The position numbers were made by a program, and so were the translations under genes. From NCBI RefSeq assembly GCF_016741815.1, contig NZ_JAERRJ010000002.1, positions 620,001 through 684,000 of the forward strand: DNA of 64,000 nucleotides. Reading direction: 5' to 3'. Below are positions 16,990 to 25,509 of the stretch, one piece after another (position 1 is the first letter of the stretch; each line of letters starts with the position of its first letter). Source of the stretch: Nocardia acididurans. Its GTDB lineage: Bacteria; Actinomycetota; Actinomycetes; Mycobacteriales; Mycobacteriaceae. Below the pieces are notes generated by a model. It was not told the origin of the DNA. It worked only from the letters and a program-made list of their open reading frames with translations, and did no database searches.

Positions 16990-18281
16990 AGTACACCTGC
17001 TACAGGCTCACGCTACAAGCAATCACCAGCGCCTTACATGCTAATTGGCTATCATGTGAGCCGTGACTGTGCCTGTGAAGCGGGCGTTCAGGTACCGCTT
17101 CTACCCGACACCCGCGCAAACCGCTGAGCTCGAGCGCACATTCGGTTGCGTGCGCAAGGTCTACAACCTCGCGTTGGACGCGCGCTCGCGCGCTTGGCAG
17201 CAGGGTCGTCGAGTCAACTACGTCGAGACCTCGGCACTGCTGACCGAATGGAAAAGGTCTGAGGAACTGGCCTACCTGACAGAGGTGTCGTCGGTTCCCC
17301 TGCAACAGGCACTTCGACATCTGCAAACGGCATTCGCCAACTTCTGGAACAAACAGGCTCGGTATCCTCGACTCAAGTCGAGGAAGAAGTCCCGCGCATC
17401 GGCTGAATACACCCGTTCCGCGTTCCGTTACTGCGACAGCAGGTTGATCCTGGCTAAGATGAGCGAACCACTCGACATCGTATGGTCACGGCCTCTACCA
17501 GAAGGCGTTGCGCCATCGACCATTACGGTCACCAGAGACTCTGCCAACCGCTGGTTCGTATCCATTTTGTGCGAAGACGCCCGCGTGCAGCCACTGGCGC
17601 AGGCAAACTCGGCAGTCGGCATCGATGCGGGTCTAGACCATCTGGTCACGCTATCCACTGGGGAGAAGGTCGCCAACCCACGTCACGAACGCAAAGACCG
17701 CAGGCGCCTGGCGAACGCTCAGCGCAAACTGGCACGGAAGCAAAAAGGTTCAGCCAACCGCCATAAGGCGCGCACGAAAGTGGCGCGCATTCATGCCCGT
17801 ATCGCCGATCGTCGACTCGATCATCTCCACAAACTCACAACTCGACTCGTGCGTGAGAACCAAACGCTCGTGATCGAAGATCTGTGTGTGCGCAACATGA
17901 TCAAGAATCCGAGCCTGGCTCGTGCGATCAGCGATGCAGCATGGACAAGGCTACGAAACATGTTGGAATACAAGGCAGCCTGGTACGGACGCGAAGTCAT
18001 CGCGATCGACAGGTGGTACCCGTCGTCGAAGCTTTGTTCCTCGTGTGGCGCCCTGCAAGAGAGGTTGCCGCTCGAAATGCGCGTTTGGACGTGCTGCTGC
18101 GGAGTGGTTCATGACCGCGATGTCAACGCGGCACGCAATATTCTGGCCGCTGGACGAGCGGTGTCCGTCTGTGGAGACGGTGTAAGACCTCAACGGAGCA
18201 CTCCGGGCGGGCAATCGTCTGCGAAGCAGAAAACCCTGATCGCGATGTCAGGAACCTCCGGCTTGCCCGGAGCAACGTCAA
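16990..18281 (+). mobile_element. Solitary TnpB element (IS1341-type, IS200/IS605 superfamily) between iolE and iolG
   Basis: The element carries only tnpB. No tnpA transposase is present, so it is non-autonomous. The right end is placed at 18281 because the stretch GGAACCTCCGG-CTTG-CCCGGAG-CAACGTCAA has the shape of right ends in this family, a hairpin just before a terminal GTCAA. The left end is uncertain; a CCTG-CTA-CAGG mini-hairpin at 16996-17006 and GGCT...AGCC at 17047-17062 fall within the probable left end. There are no target-site duplications, as expected for this superfamily. It lies in what should be the divergent control region of the iol operon and iolG. Confidence 0.7.
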
Positions 18282-18340
18282 CGGCACTTCCCAGACCCAA
18301 CGCCGAACATGCCGCCCGAATCGGTTGGGCGACAGCATGA
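17063..18340 (+). CDS. tnpB: TnpB RNA-guided endonuclease, RuvC residues intact
   Basis: A 425-residue protein with the N-terminal helix-turn-helix region (KRAFRYRFYPTPAQTAELER), the RuvC core and a zinc ribbon. Catalytic residues are present: Asp in VGIDAGLDHLVTLS, Glu in LVIEDLCVRNMIKN, and Asp in HDRDVNAARNIL; the zinc ligands are CSSCG and CCCG. It should therefore be cleavage-competent rather than a nuclease-dead TldR-type repressor. GTG 17063 is the best start. After about residue 380 the frame runs through the RNA/right-end hairpins and beyond the element end into host DNA, stopping at TGA 18340, which shares ATGA with iolG. The last ~20 residues are host-encoded. Confidence 0.92.
   Translation: MTVPVKRAFRYRFYPTPAQTAELERTFGCVRKVYNLALDARSRAWQQGRRVNYVETSALLTEWKRSEELAYLTEVSSVPLQQALRHLQTAFANFWNKQARYPRLKSRKKSRASAEYTRSAFRYCDSRLILAKMSEPLDIVWSRPLPEGVAPSTITVTRDSANRWFVSILCEDARVQPLAQANSAVGIDAGLDHLVTLSTGEKVANPRHERKDRRRLANAQRKLARKQKGSANRHKARTKVARIHARIADRRLDHLHKLTTRLVRENQTLVIEDLCVRNMIKNPSLARAISDAAWTRLRNMLEYKAAWYGREVIAIDRWYPSSKLCSSCGALQERLPLEMRVWTCCCGVVHDRDVNAARNILAAGRAVSVCGDGVRPQRSTPGGQSSAKQKTLIAMSGTSGLPGATSTALPRPNAEHAARIGWATA
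18181..18298 (+). ncRNA. Predicted omega (re)RNA scaffold and guide of the TnpB element
   Basis: TnpB guide RNAs come from the 3' end of tnpB and the element right end. Here two hairpins follow one another: TCTGC-GAA-GCAGA at 18218-18230 and CTCCGG-CTTGC-CCGGAG at 18256-18272, followed by the terminal AACGTCAA ending at 18281. The guide would then be the adjoining host sequence starting CGGCACTTCCCAGACCC at 18282, which is the 5' leader of iolG. The 5' boundary of the RNA is not visible and is set arbitrarily. Confidence 0.45.
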
Positions 18341-19347
18341 ACGCGATCCGAGTGGGCCTGGCCGGCACCGGCCGCATCGGCGGCTTCCACGCCGAAACCC
18401 TGAAATCCCTGCCCTGGGTGGACGCGGTGGTCGTCACCGACGCCGATGCCGCCCGCGCCCGCGCCACCGCCGACAAACTCGACGTGGAATTCGCCCCGGA
18501 TCTGGCGGCGCTGTTCGCCGCCGACATCAGCGGGCTGGTGATCACCACGGCCACCGATTCGCATCCCGAACTCATCACCGCCGCCGTGGATCGCGGCATC
18601 CCGGTGTTCTGTGAGAAGCCCATCGCGGCCGATATCGCGGGCACCCTGGACGTGGTCCGGCATGTCATGAATTCGACTGTGCCCGTACAGATCGGCTTCC
18701 AGCGCCGCTTCGACGCCGGTTACCGCGCCGCACGCCGGGCCGTCGCCTCGGGCGAACTCGGCTGGGTGCACACGCTGCGCGCCACCACCCTCGACCCGGC
18801 TCCCCCACCGGCGGAATACATTCCGCGTTCCGGCGGCCTGTTCCGCGATTGCGGCGTGCACGATTTCGACATCATCCGCTGGGTCACCGGCCGCGAGGTC
18901 ACCGAGGTGTACGCGACCGGGGCCAATCGCGGCGAGCAGTTCTTCGCCGAGGCCGGCGACGTGGACACCGCGGCGGTGATCCTGCGCCTGGATGACGGCG
19001 CGCTGGCCACGGTTTCGCTCACCCGCTACAACGGCGCGGGCTACGACGTCCGCCTCGAAGTGCTCGGCTCCCTGGGCAATGCCGTTGTGGGACTGGATGA
19101 TCGGGCTCCGCTGCACTCCGTGGAGCCCGAGCACCCGGCGTCACCCCTGCCCGCGTACCCGGGCTTCCTCGACCGCTTCCACGGCGCGTATGTCGAAGAA
19201 CTGGCCACCTTCGTGGGTGTGGCGAGCGGCGGCATGGTGAACCCCTGTCCGCCCGGCGAGGCCCTCGAGGCGTTCTACATCGCCGAAGCCTGCGAACTGT
19301 CCCGCCGCGAGGGCCGTCCGGTCAAGGTGTCCGACGTCCGGCGCTGA
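18337..19347 (+). CDS. iolG: Gfo/Idh/MocA family inositol 2-dehydrogenase
   Basis: A 336-residue NAD(P)-dependent dehydrogenase. The Rossmann motif is VGLAGTGRIGGFHAETL, the conserved lysine lies in VFCEKPIAADI, and the catalytic Asp/His region is SGGLFRDCGVHDFDIIRW. Within an iol cluster the expected reaction is oxidation of myo-inositol (or scyllo-inositol) to 2-keto-inositol, the first pathway step. The ATG at 18337 overlaps the TGA of tnpB. No strong ribosome site is seen. Transcription may now depend on what remains of the native promoter downstream of the element or on read-through from it. Confidence 0.9.
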   Translation: MNAIRVGLAGTGRIGGFHAETLKSLPWVDAVVVTDADAARARATADKLDVEFAPDLAALFAADISGLVITTATDSHPELITAAVDRGIPVFCEKPIAADIAGTLDVVRHVMNSTVPVQIGFQRRFDAGYRAARRAVASGELGWVHTLRATTLDPAPPPAEYIPRSGGLFRDCGVHDFDIIRWVTGREVTEVYATGANRGEQFFAEAGDVDTAAVILRLDDGALATVSLTRYNGAGYDVRLEVLGSLGNAVVGLDDRAPLHSVEPEHPASPLPAYPGFLDRFHGAYVEELATFVGVASGGMVNPCPPGEALEAFYIAEACELSRREGRPVKVSDVRR

Positions 19348-19352
19348 CGGCT

Positions 19353-19970
19353 TCAGCTCACCAGCAGACCGATGGCGAGAGCGGTCATCACCAGCGCGAT
19401 GATCGAATCCAGGACGCGCCAGGCCACCGGCCGGGCGAACCACGGAGCCAGCAGGCGCGCGCCGAAACCCAGTGCCACGAACCAGAGAATGCTGCCCACC
19501 ATGGCCCCCGCGGCCAGGAACCAGCGGTCCGGCGCGGCGTAGGTGCTGGCGAAGGAGCCGAGCAGGACCATGGTGTCGAGGTAGGCGTGCGGGTTGAGCC
19601 AGGTGACGGCGAGGCAGGTCGCGATGGCCGCGCCCAGCGCGATCGGGGTGCCGCCGCCCGCGGTCAGCGCCGAGGCGGAGAAGGCGCGTTTCGCGGCGAG
19701 GAAGGCGTAGCCGAGGAGGAAGGCGACGCCCGCGTACTTGGCGACCGTCATGACCATGGGGGCCGCCCGCGTGATCGCCCCGAATCCGGCGACGCCGATG
19801 GCGATGAGCGCGATATCGGACACCGCGCAGACCGCCACCACCGGCAGGACATGCTCGCGTCGGATGCCCTGCCGTAGGACGAAGGCGTTTTGCGCGCCGA
19901 TCGCCACGATGAGAGAGAGTCCGAAGCCGAGTCCTGAAATGGCCGCCAGGGCCGCCGATGATGCGTTCAC
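19353..19970 (-). CDS. lysE: LysE/ArgO-family basic amino acid exporter
   Basis: A 205-residue membrane protein with six hydrophobic segments. The LysE signature GLSLIVAIGAQNAFVLRQGIRREHV is at about residues 13-37 (quoted here in part: GAQNAFVLRQGIRREH), and the conserved Asp in the third helix lies in AVSDIALIAIG. GTG 19970 gives a protein aligned with the family N-terminus; the frame is open further upstream but that part lacks membrane character. It exports lysine and/or arginine and is divergent from a LysG-type regulator, the classic arrangement. The stop lies 5 bases beyond the convergent iolG stop. Confidence 0.9.
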   Translation of the reverse strand: MNASSAALAAISGLGFGLSLIVAIGAQNAFVLRQGIRREHVLPVVAVCAVSDIALIAIGVAGFGAITRAAPMVMTVAKYAGVAFLLGYAFLAAKRAFSASALTAGGGTPIALGAAIATCLAVTWLNPHAYLDTMVLLGSFASTYAAPDRWFLAAGAMVGSILWFVALGFGARLLAPWFARPVAWRVLDSIIALVMTALAIGLLVS

Positions 19971-20043
19971 TCCTAGAACGCTAGGTCGGTCGACCAGAAC
20001 CAGACAAGCTAAACATTTTGACGCACCCTTAACATCTCTAATC
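19971..20043. promoter_or_regulatory. Divergent lysE-lysG control region
   Basis: The 73-base gap is AT-richer than its surroundings. On the minus strand TTGTCT (20007-20002), an 18-base spacer and TAGCGT (19983-19978) form a plausible sigma-70 promoter whose start site would fall on the GTG of lysE, so the mRNA may be leaderless. On the plus strand TAACAT at 20030-20035 lies 8 bases before the lysG ATG, which suggests the same for lysG. LysG should bind here; no exact operator was assigned. Confidence 0.45.
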
Positions 20044-20922
20044 ATGGACATTCAGCTGGATCAGCTGCGCGCGCTCGACGCCGCCGTCACCGAGGGCACC
20101 TTCGAGGCCGCCGCGCGGCGGTTGAACGTCACGCCCTCGGCGGTGAGCCAGCGCATCAAAGCGCTCGAGGACTCGGCCGGGCGGATTCTGGTGCAGCGCA
20201 CCAAACCGGTGCAGCCGACCGAATCCGGGCTGGCGGTGCTGCGGCTGGCCCGGCAGGTCGCGCTGCTCACCAGCGACACCGCCCGCGAACTCGGCGACGC
20301 GCACGATCCCACCGACCAACCGGTGCGCATCCCCATCGCCGTCAACGCCGACTCCCTGCAGACCTGGGTCATGCCCGCGCTGGGCCGGGCCGCCGCGGGC
20401 GTGAACTTCGAAATCCATCGCGAGGACGAGGAGCACACCACCCAGCTGCTGCGCGACGGCACCGTCATGGCGGCCATCACCTCGACCGCCGCGCCCGTCC
20501 AGGGCTGTTCGGTCCGCCGCCTCGGCGCGATGCGCTATCGCCCCATGGCCGCACCGGAATTCGCGCGCACCTGGTTCCCGGACGGGCCCACGGCCGCGGC
20601 GTTCGCGGTCGCCCCGGTCATCCTGTTCGACCGCAAGGACGACCTCCAGTTCCACCTCATGCGGCAGTTCACCCGCAACACCCTCGACCAGCCCCGCCAC
20701 TACATCCCGTCCTCCTTCGGCTTCGTCGAGGCCATCCGGCTGGGCCTGGGCTGGGGCATGGTGCCCGACCTCCAGCGGCGACCCGACGACACCCTGGTCC
20801 CGCTCGACGACAAGACCGTCGTCGACGTGCCCCTCTACTGGCAGCAGTGGAAACTCGACTCCCCCACCCTGAGCCGCGTCGCCGCCACCATCGCCGAAGC
20901 CGCCGCCGCGGCCCTGCGCTGA
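20044..20922 (+). CDS. lysG: LysR-family regulator of the LysG/ArgP type
   Basis: A 292-residue protein with a LysR helix-turn-helix at residues 3-60 ([40 protein letters not shown]) and a periplasmic-binding-like effector domain ([40 protein letters not shown]) characteristic of LysG/ArgP. It normally activates lysE in response to excess lysine, arginine or related amino acids. ATG 20044 is the start; upstream in-frame codons run antisense through the lysE coding region. It is divergent from lysE and shares a short control region with it. Confidence 0.93.
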   Translation: MDIQLDQLRALDAAVTEGTFEAAARRLNVTPSAVSQRIKALEDSAGRILVQRTKPVQPTESGLAVLRLARQVALLTSDTARELGDAHDPTDQPVRIPIAVNADSLQTWVMPALGRAAAGVNFEIHREDEEHTTQLLRDGTVMAAITSTAAPVQGCSVRRLGAMRYRPMAAPEFARTWFPDGPTAAAFAVAPVILFDRKDDLQFHLMRQFTRNTLDQPRHYIPSSFGFVEAIRLGLGWGMVPDLQRRPDDTLVPLDDKTVVDVPLYWQQWKLDSPTLSRVAATIAEAAAAALR

Positions 20923-21005
20923 ATTCCGGATCGACGGGATTGCCTCGCGACCGGACCGGGTCGGGTGCCATAGTCGAGGGACCGAGAGTCGAGGAAGGAA
21001 CCACG

Positions 21006-22091
21006 TTGTCCCAGATTGTGCGCGGCGTCATCGCACGCTCCAAGAACGCTCCCGTCGAGGTCACCGAGATCGTCATCCCGGATCCGGGGCCGGGCGAGGC
21101 CGTGGTCGCGGTGCAGGCGTGCGGGGTGTGCCACACCGATCTGCACTACCGCGAGGGCGGCATCAACGACGAGTTCCCGTTCCTGCTCGGCCATGAGGCC
21201 GCGGGCATCGTGGAGGCGGTCGGCGAGGGCGTCACCGATGTCGAGCCCGGCGATTTCGTCATCCTGAACTGGCGGGCCGTCTGCGGTTCCTGTCGCGCCT
21301 GCCGCAAGGGCAAGCCGTGGTACTGCTTCTCGACTTTCAATGCGTCGCAACCGATGACGCTCACCGACGGCACCCCGCTCACGCCCGCGCTGGGCATCGG
21401 AGCGTTCGCGGAGAAGACGCTCGTGCACGCCGGGCAGTGCACCAAGGTGGATCCGACCGCCTCCCCCGCCGCGGCGGGCCTGCTGGGCTGCGGCATCATG
21501 GCCGGCCTCGGCGCGGCCGTGAACACCGGCGGCGTGAGCCGGGGTGACAGCGTGGCCGTGATCGGTTGCGGCGGTGTCGGAAACGCGGCCATCGCGGGCG
21601 CGAAGCTGGCGGGCGCGACCACCATCATCGCGGTCGACATCGACGAGCGGAAGCTGGAGTGGGCCACCGGATTCGGCGCCACCCACACCGTCAACTCGGC
21701 CAAAGACGATGCGGTGGAGCGGATTCAGGATCTCACCGACGGTTTCGGCGCGGACGTGGTGATCGACGCGGTGGGCCGCCCGGAGACCTGGAAGCAGGCC
21801 TTCTACGGCCGTGACCTGGCGGGCACCGTGGTGCTGGTCGGCGTCCCGACCCCGGATATGACGCTCGAGATGCCGCTCATCGACTTCTTCTCGCGCGGTG
21901 GATCGCTGAAGTCCTCGTGGTACGGCGACTGCCTGCCCTCGCGCGACTTCCCCTACCTCATCGAGCTCTACAAGCAGGGCCGCTTCGACCTGGATGCCTT
22001 TGTCACCGAGACCATTTCGCTGACCGACGTGGAGGCCGCCTTCACCAAGATGCATCACGGCGAGGTGCTGCGCTCGGTGGTGGTGCTCTAG
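21006..22091 (+). CDS. mscR: S-(hydroxymethyl)mycothiol dehydrogenase
   Basis: A 361-residue zinc-dependent medium-chain dehydrogenase that oxidises the formaldehyde-mycothiol adduct. It matches the mycobacterial MscR type closely as I recall it: start [18 protein letters not shown], catalytic zinc ligands in [16 protein letters not shown] and GHEAAGIVE, structural zinc cysteines in [15 protein letters not shown], and the NAD motif [19 protein letters not shown]. The start is TTG 21006 (LSQIVRG) behind GAGGAAGGA, a rare start supported by the conserved N-terminus. A metallo-beta-lactamase-fold gene overlaps its stop by one base, completing a formaldehyde-detoxification pair. Confidence 0.95.
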   Translation: MSQIVRGVIARSKNAPVEVTEIVIPDPGPGEAVVAVQACGVCHTDLHYREGGINDEFPFLLGHEAAGIVEAVGEGVTDVEPGDFVILNWRAVCGSCRACRKGKPWYCFSTFNASQPMTLTDGTPLTPALGIGAFAEKTLVHAGQCTKVDPTASPAAAGLLGCGIMAGLGAAVNTGGVSRGDSVAVIGCGGVGNAAIAGAKLAGATTIIAVDIDERKLEWATGFGATHTVNSAKDDAVERIQDLTDGFGADVVIDAVGRPETWKQAFYGRDLAGTVVLVGVPTPDMTLEMPLIDFFSRGGSLKSSWYGDCLPSRDFPYLIELYKQGRFDLDAFVTETISLTDVEAAFTKMHHGEVLRSVVVL

Positions 22092-22717
22092 TGGCGCGCA
22101 TCGACCACACGGTCACCTCCGGCACCTTCAGCCTGGACGGGCAGACCTTCGAGGTCGACAACAATGTGTGGGTGGTCGGCGACGAGCGCGAATGCGTGAT
22201 CATCGACGCCCCGCACGATGTCGAGCGGATTCTCGCGGTGGTCGGCGACCGCCGGGTCCGGGCGATCCTGGCCACCCACGCGCACGACGACCACATTCGC
22301 GTCGCGCCGCAATTGGCAAGCGCCACAGGGGCTCCCGTGCTGCTGCATCCCGACGATCTGGTGGTCTGGCGGCTCACGCATCCCGAGGTGGATCCCGACG
22401 GCGAGCTCGCCGACAAGCAGATCATCGAGATCGCGGGCACCGCGCTGCGGGTGCTGCACACGCCGGGCCACGCACCGGGCGCGTGCTGCTTCCACGCGCC
22501 CGACCTGGACACGGTCTTCACCGGAGACACGCTGTTCCAGGGCGGTCCCGGCGCCACCGGTCGCTCCTACTCCGACTTCGGCACCATCGTCGGCTCGATC
22601 GCGGATCGCCTGCTCACACTGCCCGCCGACACCAGAGTGCTCACCGGGCACGGTGATTCGACGACCATCGGGGCCGAGGCCCCGCACCTGGACGAATGGC
22701 GTCGGCGCGGCCACTGA
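22091..22717 (+). CDS. Metallo-beta-lactamase-fold hydrolase, partner of mscR
   Basis: A 208-residue MBL-fold protein with the metal motif THAHDDH at about residue 60, further ligands in TPGHAPGACCF, the bridging Asp in FTGDTLFQGG and the last His in LTGHGDST. These are the ligands of glyoxalase-II-like binuclear hydrolases. Its GTG start at 22091 overlaps the mscR stop codon, and the same gene pair is found in mycobacteria. The likely job is hydrolysis of S-formylmycothiol to formate and mycothiol; that step is inferred from the pairing. Confidence 0.9.
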   Translation: MARIDHTVTSGTFSLDGQTFEVDNNVWVVGDERECVIIDAPHDVERILAVVGDRRVRAILATHAHDDHIRVAPQLASATGAPVLLHPDDLVVWRLTHPEVDPDGELADKQIIEIAGTALRVLHTPGHAPGACCFHAPDLDTVFTGDTLFQGGPGATGRSYSDFGTIVGSIADRLLTLPADTRVLTGHGDSTTIGAEAPHLDEWRRRGH

Positions 22718-22815
22718 GTAACACAGACGCTTGGTTCGGAGACATACCCGCTGGCAAGATCACTCCGAACGATGACGGGGCCATGGGGGCCCGAGGAAAT
22801 GGAACCGGCTGATCG

Positions 22816-23835
22816 ATGAAGTTCTCTGCAATTCGTAATGTCGCCGCCCTGCGGGGCGCGGCCATTGCGCTCACCACCGTGCTGTCGGTGTCCCTGTTCG
22901 GCAGTGCCGCCTCGGCCGCTCCGGAGAAAGCCTCCCAGATCACCGATGTCACCAAAGAGGGCCGCACCTGGCATCTGAAGGTGTACTCGGCGGCGATGCA
23001 CCAGGAGATCACCGTCGACGTGCAGCGTCCGGTCGACGAGTCGCAGCCCGCGCCGAACCTGTGGATGCTCAACGGCCTCGACGGCGGTCTGGGCACGGCC
23101 AGCTGGAAGGTCCAGACCAACGCGCTGGAGTTCCTTTCCACCAAGCAGGTCAATGTCATTCAGCCGGTGGGCGGTTTCGCCTCCTACTACACCGACTGGC
23201 AGAAGACCGATCCCAAGCTCGGCGTCAACAAGTGGAAGACCTTCTTCACCGAGGAGCTGCCGCCGCTGCTCGACGAGAAGCTCGGCTCCACCGGGCTCAA
23301 CGCACTGGCCGGCACCTCCATGGCCGGCACCTCGGTGCTGCAGCTGGCCGAGGCCAAGCCCGGTCTGTGGAAGTCCGTGGCCGCCTACAGCGGCTGCGCG
23401 CAGATCGCCGATCCGGCGGGCAAGCAGTTCGTCAAGTTCTCCGTCGAGATGTGGGGCGGCGGCAAGGTCGAGAACATGTACGGCCCCGACAACGACCCGG
23501 CCTGGGCCGCGAACGATCCGGTCATCAATGCCGAGAAACTGCGCGGCACCAACCTCTACGTGTTCAGCGGCAGCGGTATCCCGATGATGCAGGACGTGCA
23601 GTGGTACCTGAACAACGCGCCCGGCGTCACCGGCGCGTTGAATCTGACCCTCGGCATGCTCATCGAGGCGGCGGTCAACGCCTGCACCGCCAATCTGAAG
23701 AACAAGCTCGACACGCTGGGCATCCCCGCAACCTACAACTTCAACCCGGTCGGCACGCACTACTGGCCGTACTGGGAGCAGTCGCTGCAGGAGTCCTGGC
23801 CGATCCTGGCCGCGGGTATGGAGATCCCCGCCTGA
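22816..23835 (+). CDS. Secreted antigen 85-type mycolyltransferase/esterase
   Basis: A 339-residue exported alpha/beta hydrolase. The signal peptide ends AASAAP at about residue 37 after a hydrophobic run. The mature part follows the antigen 85 pattern: DVQRPVDESQPAPNLWMLNG, then GGFASYYTDW, the nucleophile serine in LAGTSMAGTSVLQLA and the catalytic histidine in NPVGTHYWPYWEQSLQESW. These proteins transfer mycolates between trehalose monomycolate and arabinogalactan or trehalose in the outer envelope. It is monocistronic: a strong terminator follows 24 bases after the stop. Which mycolate acceptor it uses cannot be told. Confidence 0.9.
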   Translation: MKFSAIRNVAALRGAAIALTTVLSVSLFGSAASAAPEKASQITDVTKEGRTWHLKVYSAAMHQEITVDVQRPVDESQPAPNLWMLNGLDGGLGTASWKVQTNALEFLSTKQVNVIQPVGGFASYYTDWQKTDPKLGVNKWKTFFTEELPPLLDEKLGSTGLNALAGTSMAGTSVLQLAEAKPGLWKSVAAYSGCAQIADPAGKQFVKFSVEMWGGGKVENMYGPDNDPAWAANDPVINAEKLRGTNLYVFSGSGIPMMQDVQWYLNNAPGVTGALNLTLGMLIEAAVNACTANLKNKLDTLGIPATYNFNPVGTHYWPYWEQSLQESWPILAAGMEIPA

Positions 23836-23859
23836 GGTTCCCCGGCTGAGCGGAACCCC

Positions 23860-23898
23860 GCCCGCCACGGCCCGACGGCTGTGGCGGGCTCTTTTTTG
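23860..23898 (+). terminator. Rho-independent terminator of the antigen 85-like gene
   Basis: GCCCGCCAC (23860-23868) pairs with GTGGCGGGC (23881-23889) over a 12-base loop and is followed directly by TCTTTTTTG. This is the only textbook stem plus T-tract terminator seen in the window. It lies between convergent genes and could also act on the minus-strand ligase gene only weakly, since the T tract is on the plus strand. Confidence 0.93.
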
Positions 23899-23909
23899 CC
23901 GACACATCG

Positions 23910-25010
23910 TCAGCGGCAGGTCGACACGGTGGCTTCGGCGAGTTCGCCTACCACATCGGATAATTCGTTCCGGGCGCGAAAAGCGTTGAGCTGTCGGCGC
24001 GCTCCGTTGCCGCGAGCGAGCAGCGCGGTGATGGCGTCGGTGACGAAGCCGAAGTCGCCGAGTTCCTCCAGGGCCGGTTCGATGCGATCCACGAGCCGGG
24101 AGAGCAGATCGGGGACGGGAATCATGCCGCCGCGCAAGGGATCCACCGCTTCCCCGTCGATGCCCTCGTGGGCGGCCTTCCAATACGCCGCGCGCAGTGT
24201 GTCTTCCGCGATGACCGGGATATCGGCGCCGTCGGCGGTGGCCCGGCGGGCGGTCATGACCGCGGCCCGCACCAGGGTGGCGAGCAGCGCGGTCTCCTCG
24301 ACCGTGGCGGGGACGTCGCTGACCCGGATCTCGACCGTAGGGAACGTAATCGACGGGCGCACATCCCAATACACCATCTTGCGGTCGAGGATGACGCCGT
24401 GCGAGAGCATGGATTCGACGCGGGCATCGTACTGCTGCACCGAGTCGAAATGCGGGGGCGGCCCGGCACTGGGCCAGCGCCGCCAGAGGATGTTTCGCCA
24501 ACTGGCATAACCGGTTTCGTCCCCGCGATAGATGGCGGAGTTGGCGGTCAGCGCCAGCAGCAGCGGCAGCCAGGGGCGCAGGAAATTGCTGACCTGAAGC
24601 GCCACTTCACGATCCGGGACGGCGACGTGCACATGGCAGCCGCACAGGCCCTGTTCGTGGGCCAGCCGGCCGAAGCGGTCGGCGATGCGGGCGTAGCGCG
24701 GTGTGCCGGTGATCGGCAGTTGGGCATGCGCTGTCGGCGGCACCGCGACGGCCAGCAGCAACGCATCGTTCTTCTCGGCGGAGGCGGCCGCGCCACGGCG
24801 GAGTTCCCGCAGTTCGCGCAGCAGATCGGCCGTATTCGTGTGCACACGGGTGCAGGTTTCGACCTGGCACCGCGTGATCTCCAACTGCATGTCCATGCCG
24901 AAATCCGCCGCCGTGCGGGCGACGTCGGCATTTCTGCCGACGGGCGCGCCGGTGCGCGGGTCCACGAGGAGGAACTCCTCTTCGACACCTACCGTCGGTG
25001 GGGCGTCCAC
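23910..25010 (-). CDS. YbdK-type carboxylate-amine ligase (GCS2 family)
   Basis: A 366-residue member of the glutamate-cysteine ligase 2 family. The ATP-grasp-like start is PPTVGVEEEFLLVDPRTG, and further hallmarks are LEITRCQVETCTRVHTNTAD, GCHVHVAVPDRE and the C-terminal RARNELSDVVGEL. GTG 25010 is chosen because AGGA precedes it and the family motif begins within ten residues; the open frame upstream is not conserved-looking. Members show weak gamma-glutamylcysteine ligase activity in other bacteria. Actinomycetes use mycothiol, so the physiological product is uncertain. Confidence 0.9.
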   Translation of the reverse strand: MDAPPTVGVEEEFLLVDPRTGAPVGRNADVARTAADFGMDMQLEITRCQVETCTRVHTNTADLLRELRELRRGAAASAEKNDALLLAVAVPPTAHAQLPITGTPRYARIADRFGRLAHEQGLCGCHVHVAVPDREVALQVSNFLRPWLPLLLALTANSAIYRGDETGYASWRNILWRRWPSAGPPPHFDSVQQYDARVESMLSHGVILDRKMVYWDVRPSITFPTVEIRVSDVPATVEETALLATLVRAAVMTARRATADGADIPVIAEDTLRAAYWKAAHEGIDGEAVDPLRGGMIPVPDLLSRLVDRIEPALEELGDFGFVTDAITALLARGNGARRQLNAFRARNELSDVVGELAEATVSTCR

Positions 25011-25114
25011 TGTTCCTGTGTACCTCAGATCGGCGCATCCGACACCTGCCGGAATGGTTTGTTTGGCTTGGCAGTGACCGATTTCTGTCGGTGACCGGGC
25101 GCACAATGACGGCT

Positions 25115-25450
25115 ATGGCATATGACGAGAAGCTGGCCGAGCGGATCCGGGACGCCCTCGGGCCCGCCGTGGCCGAGGTGGTCGAAAAGAAGATGTTCGG
25201 TGGCCTGGCCTTCCTGGTCGGCGGCAATATGGCCGTCGCGGCCAGCGGCAAGGGCGGCCTGCTGGTCCGCACGGATCCGGAGAATCACGCGCACCTGCTG
25301 CACCCGCCGGCCGTGGAGACCATGGTCATGGGCGGCCGCGAGGCACGCGGCTGGCTGCGCGTCACCGCCGACGCGGTGGCCGACGACGCGGCGCTGGACG
25401 AGTGGGTGGAACGCGGCGTGGCCTACGCCCGCACCCTCCCACCCAAATGA
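25115..25450 (+). CDS. TfoX N-terminal domain protein
   Basis: A 111-residue protein made of a single TfoX-N domain: MAYDEKLAERIRDALGP, EKKMFGGLAFLVGGNMAVAA, GLLVRTDPE and the C-terminal LDEWVERGVAYARTLPPK. In gamma-proteobacteria the domain belongs to a competence regulator, but stand-alone actinobacterial versions have no established role. ATG 25115 is preferred over ATG 25106, which adds three residues; neither has a clear ribosome site. It is divergent from the GCS2-type ligase with a gap of about 100 bases. Confidence 0.85.
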   Translation: MAYDEKLAERIRDALGPAVAEVVEKKMFGGLAFLVGGNMAVAASGKGGLLVRTDPENHAHLLHPPAVETMVMGGREARGWLRVTADAVADDAALDEWVERGVAYARTLPPK

Positions 25451-25509
25451 GCCATACCGTTCGGCAAATGCTGCGCACTGCCGTCCGCAGCTGTGCCTGC
25501 GCCCACTGA

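Noticed and set aside
17063..18340. TnpB as a nuclease-dead TldR-type repressor of the iol genes
   Set aside because: All three RuvC acidic residues and the zinc ligands are present, so a domesticated dead nuclease is not supported.
22567..24501. 644-codon minus-strand frame over the antigen 85-like gene
   Set aside because: It runs through the terminator and antisense to a clear secreted esterase; shadow frame.
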